A DNA stretch of 64,000 nt, taken from positions 421,402-485,401 of the forward strand of contig CAXXGR010000008.1 of NCBI GenBank assembly GCA_963678775.2, given 5' to 3'. Both the position numbers and the translations under genes were made by a program. Source of the stretch: JBFHIJ01 sp963678775. Lineage in GTDB: Bacteria > Bacteroidota > Ignavibacteria > Kapaibacteriales > UBA2268. The number at the start of each line of letters is the position of its first letter. The stretch's first letter is position 1. The notes beneath the pieces were generated by a model, which saw only the letters and a program-made list of their open reading frames with translations, made no database searches and had not been told where the DNA came from. Positions 9,526 through 19,204 of this stretch are shown in pieces.

Positions 9526-11684
9526 TTATACCTCTAAAAAAACATATTTGACTGCTCCTCTGTTCATTATAAACTGGTGTACAAGTTCCCCGTGATTGAA
9601 TAGAGAGTATATAAGATAATTATTTTGATTCGGATCTAGTTTGTCGGAAGTCATCGGGATATTATACTTCCTATGACTTACTAACTGGCCGGTTAATAAA
9701 TGTATTTTTATTTCATCAAAGCTCTGATCAGTATATACAGTATTGTCTTTTATCAATATGCCACTAGGTACATATTGACCTTCAATAACTCCTGTATCAT
9801 CAATATTTATTATAATCAGGTCCCCATAAAAATCTAGAAAATATATAGAATTCCCATTTTCAAAGATGTTGCAATATGTTAGCTTCTTAACAGGAATACT
9901 TTGCATGTAATTCGTAGAATATTGATACTCTTCTTCTTCCGTTTTATTGCTATTCAAATCCAAAATATATACACGTCCATCTTCCAATAAATGTATAATC
10001 TTGTTTTTTATTCTTCATATAACAGAATCCATGATCATCAGAAGTTGTTAAAGAACCCTCCGAGTCTCCTTCTTTTACATCAAGCATAGTTGTATAGCTC
10101 AAATATGGTGCGTCAGCTATAACACTGTTTGTATCCCATGCGTAATAGTTGTGATTCGAATTTTTATAAAGTTCTCCGGATTTTTTTGATAATTCCGTAG
10201 ATACATCATAAAGGGAACACATTGTTAAAGATAGTTGTTCGTCTTCACTGAGAGACAGGACTACTAATTGATTTTGGTATGCCGAACAATCTAAGATAGA
10301 TTCGTCAAATTCTTTTGTTGTGGGGGTAGTAGTTAGATTATTGTAATACTGTATGATTTGAGTACTGTCAATAACCAAATATGCATTGTCATTTATCAAA
10401 TTAAAATATGATGTATTTCCAATATATCCATCGGATTTTTGCAGCTGATAAGAAGATTTGTCATAAATCTCTACTAATATACTATCGTTTCTGCTACAAG
10501 TAAAATAGATATAATTGGAAGTTATTGCAACAGCGTTACCTCTTATTATTGCGTCATAATCACTACTGAATCGAATTACAATCTCATTTTTTTGCATGTC
10601 TACAATGCGGCAATAGTAACCAGCATATCCTAAATGGTAGCTTGCTAGATAATTATCAAATAAGTTTACATCAAAAACATTGCGTGTTAAAGGTGATAAA
10701 AGCGTCTCACTTTGTGTTGTTAAATCATATACTTTAGTTATCCCTATGCTTGAATAAATAATAGTATTATTGTTTTTGACAAAACTAATGTTATCCCTAT
10801 TTGGAACTATATATGTAATTACTGTAAATAATTCTGTCTCATTATGATTTGTCAAATTATGTCTAATAAAATGACTTTCAGTGGTCATAATATTCGGATC
10901 ACGCTGAAAAAAATAGATATAATTATCCTCTACACTAGCATATATACCATCCATATTTTTCAAAGATACCATTTCAGACTTTTCCTGCAAATCAAAGATT
11001 ATATTATAATCATTATTTGAGAAACCTGTCAACAGCAACAAATTATTCCCAATAGAGTTGATTTTAGCAAAATATTGATTCTCTAATACAAATGTAGTCT
11101 TATCCTGAATATTCAACACATGCAAAATAGAACTTTCATCTAAGTATGCAAGATAGTCCCCCATTAGAGTAATAGATTCAATCATTTCGGTAAATACTGT
11201 ATCTAAGAGCACAGTCTCTTCGTTCTTTACTATAATTTTTATACTATCCTGTGGATCTAATAAAACACCTAAATTTTTTCCTTCACTGCATTGGTAATTA
11301 GTAAAAAAGTACCACTCTTTACTATTTGGGAAAAAAATCTAAACTATCCACAAGCTCATAAGTTTCTGTATTATAAATATATCCGGTTGATGTTAGTAAT
11401 GTTTTCCCAACTTCGTCTATAGTAAAATCCACAATGTCTTCCAAATCGTTTTCACATAATGAACCAGACAAAGGGAACTCTCCAATTATCCTATTTGTTA
11501 CCGGATCTATTTTTTGAATATTATTCCGATCGTTATATCTATAAATATAGTCTTGGCTTGTTTGAAAAGTAGAAGCAGGGATCGTTCCTAAATTTGGATA
11601 TGAATCTCCATAGATACAAGTATTTTGGGAATATATATTAAGACACATCCCAAATAATATAAAGTATAAATATATAATTTTCAT
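9526..11684 (-). CDS. Secreted propeller-like protein of unknown function, two frameshifts in this sequence
   Basis: One gene is split into three frames. It starts at the ATG at 11684 (MKIIYLYFILFGMCLNIYSQ, a signal peptide), chosen because GAGGTC lies about 6 nt upstream; earlier in-frame ATGs at 11714 and 11696 lack a site. The frame breaks in T7 at about 11330-11336 and in A6 at about 10005-10010. Removing one base at each point gives a continuous reading frame of about 718 residues, with DFFPNSKEWYFFTN and KNKNKIIHLLEDGRVYILD across the two joins. The body has many short blades of the type HVLNIQDKTTFVL and ITKVYDLTTQSETLL, suggesting a beta-propeller that reports internal-state-like values. 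No sorting domain or catalytic motif is seen, and I do not recognise a family. Confidence 0.65.
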
Positions 11685-11847
11685 TTTTGACCTCATAATA
11701 ATTAGATTATTCATAATAATATATGCTATATGATAAAATACTTTACAAGCTAACTTTAATTTAAAATATGAAACATAAAAACAAATTTATGATATTTAAA
11801 ATATAGGAGCAAAATAAATAAATAATATATAAAGATATATTTAGATC

Positions 11848-13168
11848 TTACTCAACACCCTCAACCAAATAATAGCTCTGCTCTTGCTTGATATCTTTGA
11901 ACTTCAAGCCTAATTTATCGAATAGAACTTTTTTGATTTCTTCTGCGTTTCCGGTGTCATAGCTGATATCTATTCTGCGCTTGCTGCTTCCTAAGAAGCT
12001 AACCGGTTGATTCATATTTCTACTTAGAGTTTCAGATAAGTCTCTTAAGCTTACATTGGTCATTTCCATACTGCCAAATGATGAAGAAATATGTGTGTTG
12101 TAGGTTTCAGTGCTTTTTAGTTTGGTGTTTTGAGTGAATATGGCTGTGTCCGCTATGAAAATTTCTAATCCTTTTTCCAAAGATGTCTGTTGGCTTATTC
12201 TGAAATGATAGTGCGCTTGTAGCTGATCAAGTAGTTCTTTGTTTAAATTTACCGAATCTTTCAACGCTTTTGCTTTGCAATCTAAAATTAGGTTTTGTGA
12301 GTAAGGTACTTCTTCGAATTTCACAAGCTCTTCTCTTACGTCTAAAAGCATAAGAATGATTTCATTCAATCCGTAGTCTTTAAAACTAAGTGAATCATCT
12401 GAGAATTGCGCATGTTTACTTGAAAAGAAGCTGAAGTCAGATTCTTCAATTTGTATACTTACATTTTCTGTAGATAGATAAATAGTATCCACAGCATCAT
12501 TTTTGAATCTATATTCATCACTATTCATCATCATGATGATTGGAATCGAAAGGAAAATTAGATTATGAGCAAAATGCAGACAAGCTCCCCAAAAGAATCC
12601 AAGTTTCAAGCGAATATAACCGCCGAATATGCCAAATACGAACTGTGGCAGAATAAGCAAAGGAGAAAAAAGCACTACACTTAAAGAAATCTGGTAATTC
12701 ATTATATGCAGTAGTGCAAAAAAACAAAGCGGAAGTGTAAAATATTATCTTAAAGTGCTTGGCGTATATTGATTGGAATCCGCTTTTTACTTCATTTTTT
12801 ACATTTTTCCCGAATATACTAGAAAGCACTTCAACTATCTTAAATAGCAAATTTGATTTGTAACGAAGCGGTAAACGGAATATCAACTCCTCAAAAAAAG
12901 GCAGTAATATTACAGCTGTCAACATAAATCCTAACGGAGTCATATTTTTCATCATTTCCAGGACTTCATGGTTTTCTGCATCAAATAAACCAAGTTCAGA
13001 GGCAATAGACATCACCACAGTAATTAAAAATGAGAAAAGGAAGTCAAAAGCTAGTATTTTAAACCAAAAACTTAGCTTTGTACCAAAATCTTCATCCCAT
13101 TTTTCAATTTCTTTTGGGGATTTAAAAAAATCAATAAGTTCGGTTTTTATAGCTTTAAAACTTGCCAT
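11848..13168 (-). CDS. CPBP (CAAX-like) intramembrane metalloprotease fused to a DUF3738-like domain, one frameshift
   Basis: Two overlapping frames make one gene of about 439 residues when one T is removed from T7 near 12718-12724. The N-terminal half has four or more membrane segments and the three CPBP/Abi motifs: EELIFRLPLRY (EExxxR), FALLHIMNY (FxxxH, restored only across the repaired junction) and HFAHNLIF (HxxxN). These are the metal and catalytic residues of the Rce1/CPBP family. The C-terminal ~190 residues are soluble and resemble DUF3738 (TIGR03435): a KELLDQLQAHYHFRISQQTSLEKGLEIFIAD segment and a closing MTNVSLRDLSETLSR...ISYDT...LFDKLGLKFKDIKQEQSYYLVEGVE. Fusion to a CPBP protease is unusual; DUF3738 is better known next to BlaR1/M56 proteins. 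Confidence 0.8.
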
Positions 13169-13269
13169 TTTATCCTCAATCTAGTATATAAAGTATCGAA
13201 ATAATTCAGAAGCATATTCGCTTGAGATGAGAAATATCTTAATATAACACAATATAATATTGTATTAAT

Positions 13270-14934
13270 TTAATCAATAAATTCAAGTTCCACTCTGCGA
13301 TTTTTTAATCTGCCTTCGCTGGTGCTATTGTCGTCAATTGGTTTTGTTTCTCCGTAACCCTCATATCGAATTCTTGATTTTTTGATACCTTTTGCCATTA
13401 AATACTCAGCGATTGCTTTTGCTCTATGCTTAGATAGTATCATATTATCCTCATCACTACCGACATTATCTGTATGTCCCGAAACTTCAACATTATAATC
13501 TCCATTTCTGCTTAAAAAATCATAGAGTCGGTTTAATTCGTAAAAAGATTCTTTCTTAAGAGTATATTTTCCTGTGTCAAAATATATATTTTCAATAACA
13601 ATAGGGGTGTTTTTGACAACCGGATTCACTGGTAAGTCTAACTCAAATTCTTCATATTGTTCAAGATCTTTTGAGGACAGATTTTTGCTGAAAGCCATAC
13701 ATCCTTCCACGTAAGCTCTTAAACCATAATCTTTTCCTTTTGGTAATATTAATTTATATATTTTTGTTGCAGGATCAGTATTTGCAACTCCGAGCTCTTC
13801 TCCTGTTTCTCGGTCATCATAATAAATTGTTGCATCCATTTTCTCATTGGTAACTTGGTTAATAACAGAACCGGTAACAAGATAAACAGGTTCAGGCTGA
13901 GATTCTTGAGGAATTTTTATCCTAAATATATCGGTATCTATACTATCATTGTCTTTTTTTATGAATGTAGTGAAATATGCATAATCGCCTTTGGCGGTTA
14001 GAAAATATCCATTCTCTGAATCCGGGGTGTTAATTTCCGGACCAAGATTAACGGGTTTACTCCAGTTAGTCCAGCTATCATCAAGTCTTTTGGAATATAG
14101 GATATCCCATCCACCATAAGTGCAATGTCCATCGCTGGCAAAATACAATGTTTTCCCATCGGCAGCTAAAAAAGGAGTAGTTTCATCACCACCTGTATTC
14201 AATACGTCTCCCATATTTTGCGGAGCACTCCATGTATTATCTTCTAATTGTCTGGAGAAGTAAAGATCTCGATATCCCCTAGAATCTTCACGGATCAATG
14301 AAAATATAAGTATCTTGCCGTCAAATGATAAAACAGCTGAAACTCCAATGAAATATGTATAAAATTTATCGATTTTTAATCCTTCTGGGAAACTCCATGA
14401 TAGTTTGTTTTCTTTGTCAAGATTAAGATGCGATATTGAAAAGAACTTTTGATCAATCTGGTCTGAATTATAGTCATTTAATAGTAATATTTTAGTACCA
14501 TCCGGACTTATATTTACAATACCGTTTGGATCTTTATTATTTAGAGGAGCACCTATATTATAAGCTTCCTGCCATTGGTCATCTTTTAATTCTGACACCC
14601 AGATATCTAAAGATAAATGATTATGTTCAAGCTTAGCTCCTTCTTTATTATTTGGATGACCCACTCGAACAAAATATAAAGTATTACCATCAGGCGAAAC
14701 AACAGGAACCAGTTCATCGTATATAGAGTTTACATTTGACCCCAAATTTTCTTTTTCCGGGCTACCAGCGGGTTTACCGGGATAATCTAAGATACAAGGT
14801 TTATTAGGCTTTCTCATACTATTATGTTTTCTGTTAATACTTTTAAGGAAATCACATGAAAACAAACTTGATGCCACCATAATTAAGATAGAATATATTA
14901 TATATTTTGAATAATTTCCAATCCATACAATCAT
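13270..14934 (-). CDS. PorE-like lipoprotein: PD40 propeller, carboxypeptidase-regulatory domain, OmpA C-terminal domain
   Basis: This 554-residue protein starts with a hydrophobic segment ending LFSC, a lipoprotein-type cleavage site. Residues about 55-350 hold PD40/WD40-like blades (ISPDGTKILLLND, LAADGKTLYFASDGHCTYGGWDILYS, LTAKGDYAYFTT). A carboxypeptidase-regulatory-like domain follows (VTGSVINQVTNEKMDATIYYDD), then an OmpA C-terminal peptidoglycan-binding domain (IYFDTGKYTLKKES, VSGHTDNVGSDEDN, LSKHRAKAIAEYL, RRVELEF). This order matches the T9SS component PorE apart from a missing N-terminal TPR region, so it may anchor the secretion machine to peptidoglycan; other PD40-OmpA proteins share the layout, so this is a suggestion. 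No other T9SS core gene is in the window. Confidence 0.85.
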   Translation of the reverse strand: MIVWIGNYSKYIIYSILIMVASSLFSCDFLKSINRKHNSMRKPNKPCILDYPGKPAGSPEKENLGSNVNSIYDELVPVVSPDGNTLYFVRVGHPNNKEGAKLEHNHLSLDIWVSELKDDQWQEAYNIGAPLNNKDPNGIVNISPDGTKILLLNDYNSDQIDQKFFSISHLNLDKENKLSWSFPEGLKIDKFYTYFIGVSAVLSFDGKILIFSLIREDSRGYRDLYFSRQLEDNTWSAPQNMGDVLNTGGDETTPFLAADGKTLYFASDGHCTYGGWDILYSKRLDDSWTNWSKPVNLGPEINTPDSENGYFLTAKGDYAYFTTFIKKDNDSIDTDIFRIKIPQESQPEPVYLVTGSVINQVTNEKMDATIYYDDRETGEELGVANTDPATKIYKLILPKGKDYGLRAYVEGCMAFSKNLSSKDLEQYEEFELDLPVNPVVKNTPIVIENIYFDTGKYTLKKESFYELNRLYDFLSRNGDYNVEVSGHTDNVGSDEDNMILSKHRAKAIAEYLMAKGIKKSRIRYEGYGETKPIDDNSTSEGRLKNRRVELEFID

Positions 14935-15111
14935 GTAACGCCCTTTTTATTTTTTACATTTAATACATCATGCATTATACTATTTTTTTGCATATTAGTA
15001 TAAACAATATTATAAGCAATTATCAGGCAAATATACTACAACTCTATAGGAAATAAGGCATAAAAGCATTATTTTTGCAAGATTTGTATCTAATCAATTT
15101 GGTAAATATAG

Positions 15112-16371
15112 ATGAATATAAATAGAAAAGACATAGAGATAATGTCGCCGGCAGGTTCTTTTGCAGCTTTGCATTCAGCAATAAATGCAGGTGCGGACTC
15201 GGTTTATTTTGGCGCAGGGCATTTGAATATGCGCGCCAAGTCAAGCATCAACTTCTCATTGAATGACCTCAAAGAGATTGCTGAAATATGTAATACGAAT
15301 GATGTAAAGTCATATCTGACTGTAAATACAGTGATTTATGACAATAATGTAGCTTCAGTGAAAGATGTAGTGGCAATGGCAAAAGACAGCGGAATTTCAG
15401 CAATTATCGCTGCTGATATGGCTGTGATTAATGCGACATACGCTGCAGGAGTTGAGTTACACCTTTCCACTCAGTGCAATGTCAGCAATATCGAAGCTGT
15501 GAAGTTTTATGCGAATTTTGCAGATGTAATTGTGTTGGCGCGAGAGCTTAATCTTAAGCAAGTCAGAGAGATTACACGCGCTATTGCAGAGGAAAACATC
15601 TGTGGTCCTGCAGGCAATCCAATCAGGATAGAAATGTTTGTGCATGGTGCGCTTTGCATGGCTATTTCCGGCAAATGTTATCTAAGTCTGCATGAACAAA
15701 ACACTTCAGCTAACAGAGGCGCCTGCCTTCAGACTTGCCGCAAAGCTTATACAGTTACCGAACAGGAAAGCGGCAACCAGCTTGAAATAGACAATGAATA
15801 TATCATGTCACCAAAAGATTTATGTACTATAGGCTTTTTGGATAAAATCCTTTTAGCCGGCACAAGAGTTCTAAAAATAGAAGGCAGAGGCAGATCTCCA
15901 GAATATGTTGACACAGTCACAAGAGCTTACAACTCAGCATTAAATGCAATTATAGACGGCAGCTACACTCCTGAATTTATAAAAGAGCAGGAAGAAAAGC
16001 TAAAAACTGTATTCAACAGGGGCTTTTGGGATGGCTACTACCTTGGCAGGAAGATGGGCGAATGGAGCAAAATTTACGGTTCGCAGGCAACTAAGAAAAA
16101 AGCACATCTGGGCAGATGCACTAACTACTTCAGCAAATTAGGTGTAGGCGAGTTTTTGATTCAAGCAGGAGAACTAAATACCGGAGACGACATTCTAATC
16201 ATTGGCCCTACTACCGGTACAATTTCAACAAAAGTTGAAGAAATTCACTTAGATCATGGCGCAGTGGGACAAGCAACTAAAGGACAGATTTTTGCTATCA
16301 AAGTGCCTGAGAAAGTTAGAAGGAACGACATTATTTATAAATTTGTAGATGCAGATCCTTTAGATTTGTAG
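15112..16371 (+). CDS. Peptidase U32-family protein (TrhP/YegQ-like)
   Basis: The 419-residue product has the U32 N-terminal pattern EIMSPAGSFAALHSAINAGADSVYFG and the family signature EMFVHGALCMAISGKCYLS, followed by GACLQTCRKAY; the four clustered Cys in these stretches are those proposed to hold an iron-sulfur cluster. Characterised members (E. coli YegQ/TrhP and Bacillus TrhP1/P2) act with prephenate in 5-hydroxylation of U34 in tRNAs; others were first described as collagenase-like proteases. Length and the C-terminal beta domain (GEFLIQAGELNTGDDILIIGPTTG) fit the TrhP branch, but this is family-level inference. It is a single rightward gene among leftward neighbours. Confidence 0.85.
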   Translation: MNINRKDIEIMSPAGSFAALHSAINAGADSVYFGAGHLNMRAKSSINFSLNDLKEIAEICNTNDVKSYLTVNTVIYDNNVASVKDVVAMAKDSGISAIIAADMAVINATYAAGVELHLSTQCNVSNIEAVKFYANFADVIVLARELNLKQVREITRAIAEENICGPAGNPIRIEMFVHGALCMAISGKCYLSLHEQNTSANRGACLQTCRKAYTVTEQESGNQLEIDNEYIMSPKDLCTIGFLDKILLAGTRVLKIEGRGRSPEYVDTVTRAYNSALNAIIDGSYTPEFIKEQEEKLKTVFNRGFWDGYYLGRKMGEWSKIYGSQATKKKAHLGRCTNYFSKLGVGEFLIQAGELNTGDDILIIGPTTGTISTKVEEIHLDHGAVGQATKGQIFAIKVPEKVRRNDIIYKFVDADPLDL

Positions 16372-16692
16372 GGCGTGTTACCTAAAATACTTATTCTTCA
16401 CATCTATAATCTGGAAATAGATTTGATGTAACAGTCAAAAGAGATTGGAGTGTTATCTAAAAATACAAATAATAATAATTCAACGATAGAAATATTATAA
16501 TCCCAGATATGTCATTATAACAGTAATAATGACATATCTGGGCTATTGAATCTTTAAAGAATTAAGAATCTCTCTTTCTACACTATGGGATTAGCATCAC
16601 AGAACTAAAATAGATGGATCTTGTGTTTTATAGGTTGCAAATAATTCTAACCATATTCGTAGTAAAGTATTTTTATATACGAATATCAGTTC
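16372..16692. other. Intergenic gap between convergent genes
   Basis: No gene seen. It contains an imperfect direct repeat (GTGTTACCTAAAATAC at about 16376 and GTGTTATCTAAAAATAC at about 16451) and a long perfect hairpin at 16502-16542. Confidence 0.7.
16502..16542. terminator. 17-bp perfect inverted repeat between convergent genes
   Basis: CCCAGATATGTCATTAT (16502-16518) pairs perfectly with ATAATGACATATCTGGG (16526-16542) around a 7-nt loop. It sits between the U32 gene and a convergent envelope gene, as a bidirectional terminator would, but neither side has a clean T run. A protein-binding site is the alternative. Confidence 0.55.
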
Positions 16693-17454
16693 TTAGAAGT
16701 GAATAAAAGCACCGACTCCGAATAAAAAATTTAACTCATAATATCTACTATCCAATACCAGTCCACCTTCGATAAAGATAAATTTATATGCATAAGTGCA
16801 TTTCAGACCGCCGTATCCATTATTTAAATAATCCAGCACACTATATCCGGCAACAGCGTTCAGATTTAGAAAAGTTCGTTTCGTTGTCTTTAGTCTTACA
16901 CTTGCATCAAGCTCTAAGCCTCCAAGCCCACCAATAATAGCAAATCCAAGTTCTTCAGTCTGGTATCCAATATGCAAATTTAATACTCCGGGCGTGCCAA
17001 AAGATAATCCTAACACACCAAATTCTTCGGGATAGTAGAAAGGAATATTTTGACTAAAGTGACTGTAAGAGTCATCTGCAAAACTTGATCTCATTAGAGC
17101 AACATGTTTCTTTGCTATTGTTTTAACTTCAATACTTTCCTTTGGTATAGCTATTTCCAGATTTTCTTCAGTAATTAGATTAAGGCTCTTATCGTCTTCA
17201 CTACTGATATATCCAACATACACAGAGCCTAATGATGTTCTAATCTCATAAAGTAGTGGAGTGATTTCATCAATGGATTCTTTAGGTATTTTAAGGCTTA
17301 CACCTTCATCTGTTTTGAGTTGGATTTGTAGCTTATCCTCTTCTATAATTTTGCCGGAATAATACTTATTATCATGTGTTTTGATTAAGCTATCGGCGAA
17401 GAGAGATGAACTAATTACAAATATTAGAAGTATTATGCTAAAATAATATCTCAT
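16693..17454 (-). CDS. Envelope protein with two LSm/SH3-like beta repeats and a C-terminal barrel region (paralogue 1)
   Basis: This 253-residue protein has a signal peptide (MRYYFSIILLIFVISSSLFA). Residues about 20-65 and 70-112 form two related beta units of the pattern K-T-x-D-x-x-x-Y-S-G-x-I...I-x-L-K-T-x-E-G...I-P-K-E-S-I, which look like small LSm/SH3-type barrels. The last ~130 residues are glycine- and aromatic-rich beta strands (VLGLSFGTPGVLNLHIGY, FIEGGLVLDSRYYELNFLFGVGAFIHF), as in small outer-membrane barrels. It belongs with the next two leftward genes to a tandem family. I cannot name a family or function. Confidence 0.65.
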   Translation of the reverse strand: MRYYFSIILLIFVISSSLFADSLIKTHDNKYYSGKIIEEDKLQIQLKTDEGVSLKIPKESIDEITPLLYEIRTSLGSVYVGYISSEDDKSLNLITEENLEIAIPKESIEVKTIAKKHVALMRSSFADDSYSHFSQNIPFYYPEEFGVLGLSFGTPGVLNLHIGYQTEELGFAIIGGLGGLELDASVRLKTTKRTFLNLNAVAGYSVLDYLNNGYGGLKCTYAYKFIFIEGGLVLDSRYYELNFLFGVGAFIHF

Positions 17455-17684
17455 TGATTTCTCTTTTAATAATAATACAAATCACAAATATAGCATAATA
17501 TTTTTTATTAATGTTAATATTTTACTACATAACACTAAATATTATTATATTTTGCTTAGCATTTATTTGCAAATACTATAAAATTAAGCGCCTTAGAATT
17601 ATTAAATATTATCTATTCTACTTACGAACTATATGTTACTTGGTTTGTTGGAGGATACACTATTTTCTTAACTACTCTTTACCA

Positions 17685-18464
17685 CTAAAGTAAAATACCT
17701 ATCTGGAAATATGGCATGTTAGGCATTTCTCTTCTCCCGTCAAATTTGTAAGCTCCCACTTCAAAGAAGAAGGAATACCACCTTATATTAGTAGAAAAAA
17801 TATAATATGCATTATTTGTTGGAGAAATAATGATTGAGCCTACGCCAGGCCCTAATGCCCATTTAAAATTATCTTTATAGATTAGGTAATAATTTAAATG
17901 TAACTGAGCTGAAAGCAAACCGAAACTTCCTCGAGCTTGGAAATTATAAAAATCAGCTCCGAGGAATATGTTCATAAGGCACGGCCAACCGATAGAGCCT
18001 CCTGCAAATACATTCTTGTTGTTTAAAAATGCGGGTTTCCCAAAGAAATAGTATGGAGAGAAGATACTTCCTCTTCTCTTCGTGAAATTTTTAGTTGGTA
18101 AGAAAATCAATGAACTACTAATATCCGGCAATATTTCTCTTGAGAGTATTTCAGATTTAGTTATGTCAATAATCTGCCCATCGTCTCCTTCGAGTTTCAA
18201 ATCTGTATCGTTTTCTTCCTTGACTATTCCTGTATATTCTGTCTCATTTTGCAGAACAATCTCGACAAATAAATCAATTCTTTCAGATATTTCAGATTTG
18301 TTTAGTCGAAACAGACCATCTTCAGTTTTTAAAACACAAATTGAATCCGTTTCTTCAATTACAATTCCTTCCAACGCAGCGCCTGTTTTCATTTTGAATA
18401 GTTGCTCAGACATCAGAGCAGCTGAAAATGCTACAAAAGTTAAAAGAATAATAAATATTTTCAT
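17685..18464 (-). CDS. Envelope protein with two LSm/SH3-like beta repeats (paralogue 2)
   Basis: This 259-residue relative of the gene at 16693 has a signal peptide (MKIFIILLTFVAFSAALMS). It repeats the same two-unit layout (FKMKTGAALEGIVIEETD...LNKSEI and VLQNETEYTGIVKEENDTDLKLEGDDG...ITKSEI), then a C-terminal beta region starting GSIGWPCLMNIFLGADFYNFQARGSFG and ending FFFEVGAYKFDGRREMPNMPYFQIGILL, which parallels the ends of paralogues 1 and 3. Similarity is visible in pattern more than in identity, so the duplication is not recent. It is followed by a 230-nt AT-rich gap. Function unknown. Confidence 0.65.
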   Translation of the reverse strand: MKIFIILLTFVAFSAALMSEQLFKMKTGAALEGIVIEETDSICVLKTEDGLFRLNKSEISERIDLFVEIVLQNETEYTGIVKEENDTDLKLEGDDGQIIDITKSEILSREILPDISSSLIFLPTKNFTKRRGSIFSPYYFFGKPAFLNNKNVFAGGSIGWPCLMNIFLGADFYNFQARGSFGLLSAQLHLNYYLIYKDNFKWALGPGVGSIIISPTNNAYYIFSTNIRWYSFFFEVGAYKFDGRREMPNMPYFQIGILL

Positions 18465-18501
18465 ATTGCCATTGTTTTGATTTAGTTCTTAATTTAAACG
18501 C

Positions 18502-18984
18502 CTACCGAATTCTAAATTGACATCCGATTTTTGCGACTCCAAAAAAATTATCATACTTGCCAAAACAAGTACCAGTTTCAAAGAGAAATCCTACGTAGCC
18601 ATCCTCAAGAGACCATGACCAGTAATTCTTCCAGTTGGAACTGCCGCCGATGTTAATGTCAAAAAGTCTACCGTACATGATTGGAATATTTAAATTCCAG
18701 TCTTCATTTGAATAAACAACAGGTGCAAGCCCAGCGCTATATGACAGTATTTCGTAATTGCCTTTTGCTTCAATGTATTTTGTATGGTAAGTGCCATTTA
18801 TGGAAACAAGCCTCGGAAATCCCACAGTTATACCAAGAGTAGGATAATTTTCTAAATATTCGCTATTGGTTTGCGTATGAGTGTAAACATTTGAACTGGG
18901 TTTTAAATCCTCACATACAAGACAAATCGCGCTACAGACAACAAATATCAGTGCTATGAATAATATTTTCACAGCAAATCTCAA
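18502..18984 (-). CDS. Short envelope protein, barrel part only (paralogue 3)
   Basis: The 160-residue product has a signal peptide (MRFAVKILFIALIFVVCSAICLVC) and lacks the two LSm-like units. What remains matches the C-terminal region of the two downstream neighbours: YPTLGITVGFPRLVSINGTYHTKYIEAKGNY near the start and YVGFLFETGTCFGKYDNFFGVAKIGCQFRIR at the end. The gap to paralogue 2 is 37 nt and the strand is the same, so the two are probably cotranscribed. The Cys at the signal-peptide end (ICLVC) could make it a lipoprotein, but this is uncertain. Confidence 0.6.
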   Translation of the reverse strand: MRFAVKILFIALIFVVCSAICLVCEDLKPSSNVYTHTQTNSEYLENYPTLGITVGFPRLVSINGTYHTKYIEAKGNYEILSYSAGLAPVVYSNEDWNLNIPIMYGRLFDINIGGSSNWKNYWSWSLEDGYVGFLFETGTCFGKYDNFFGVAKIGCQFRIR

Positions 18985-19204
18985 TGTATTTAAACTTACA
19001 TTTGAATAATTTACTCTTTTTTTATTAGTTTACAAACAGAAATATTCAGTTTCTGATTTACTTTAAAACAAGTCATATCTCCTATGCTTTACTATGCTAT
19101 TATTTCTTTTTTGCACATCTTTGGAAAATCATCTTTAAATGATTATTTTGCAAGACCTTATTTTAAATATAACTAACTTATAAACCTATTCGGAAGTATA
19201 GACT

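Noticed and set aside
19000..19204. Glycine riboswitch before gcvT
   Set aside because: The leader is AT-rich and lacks the conserved tandem aptamer core.
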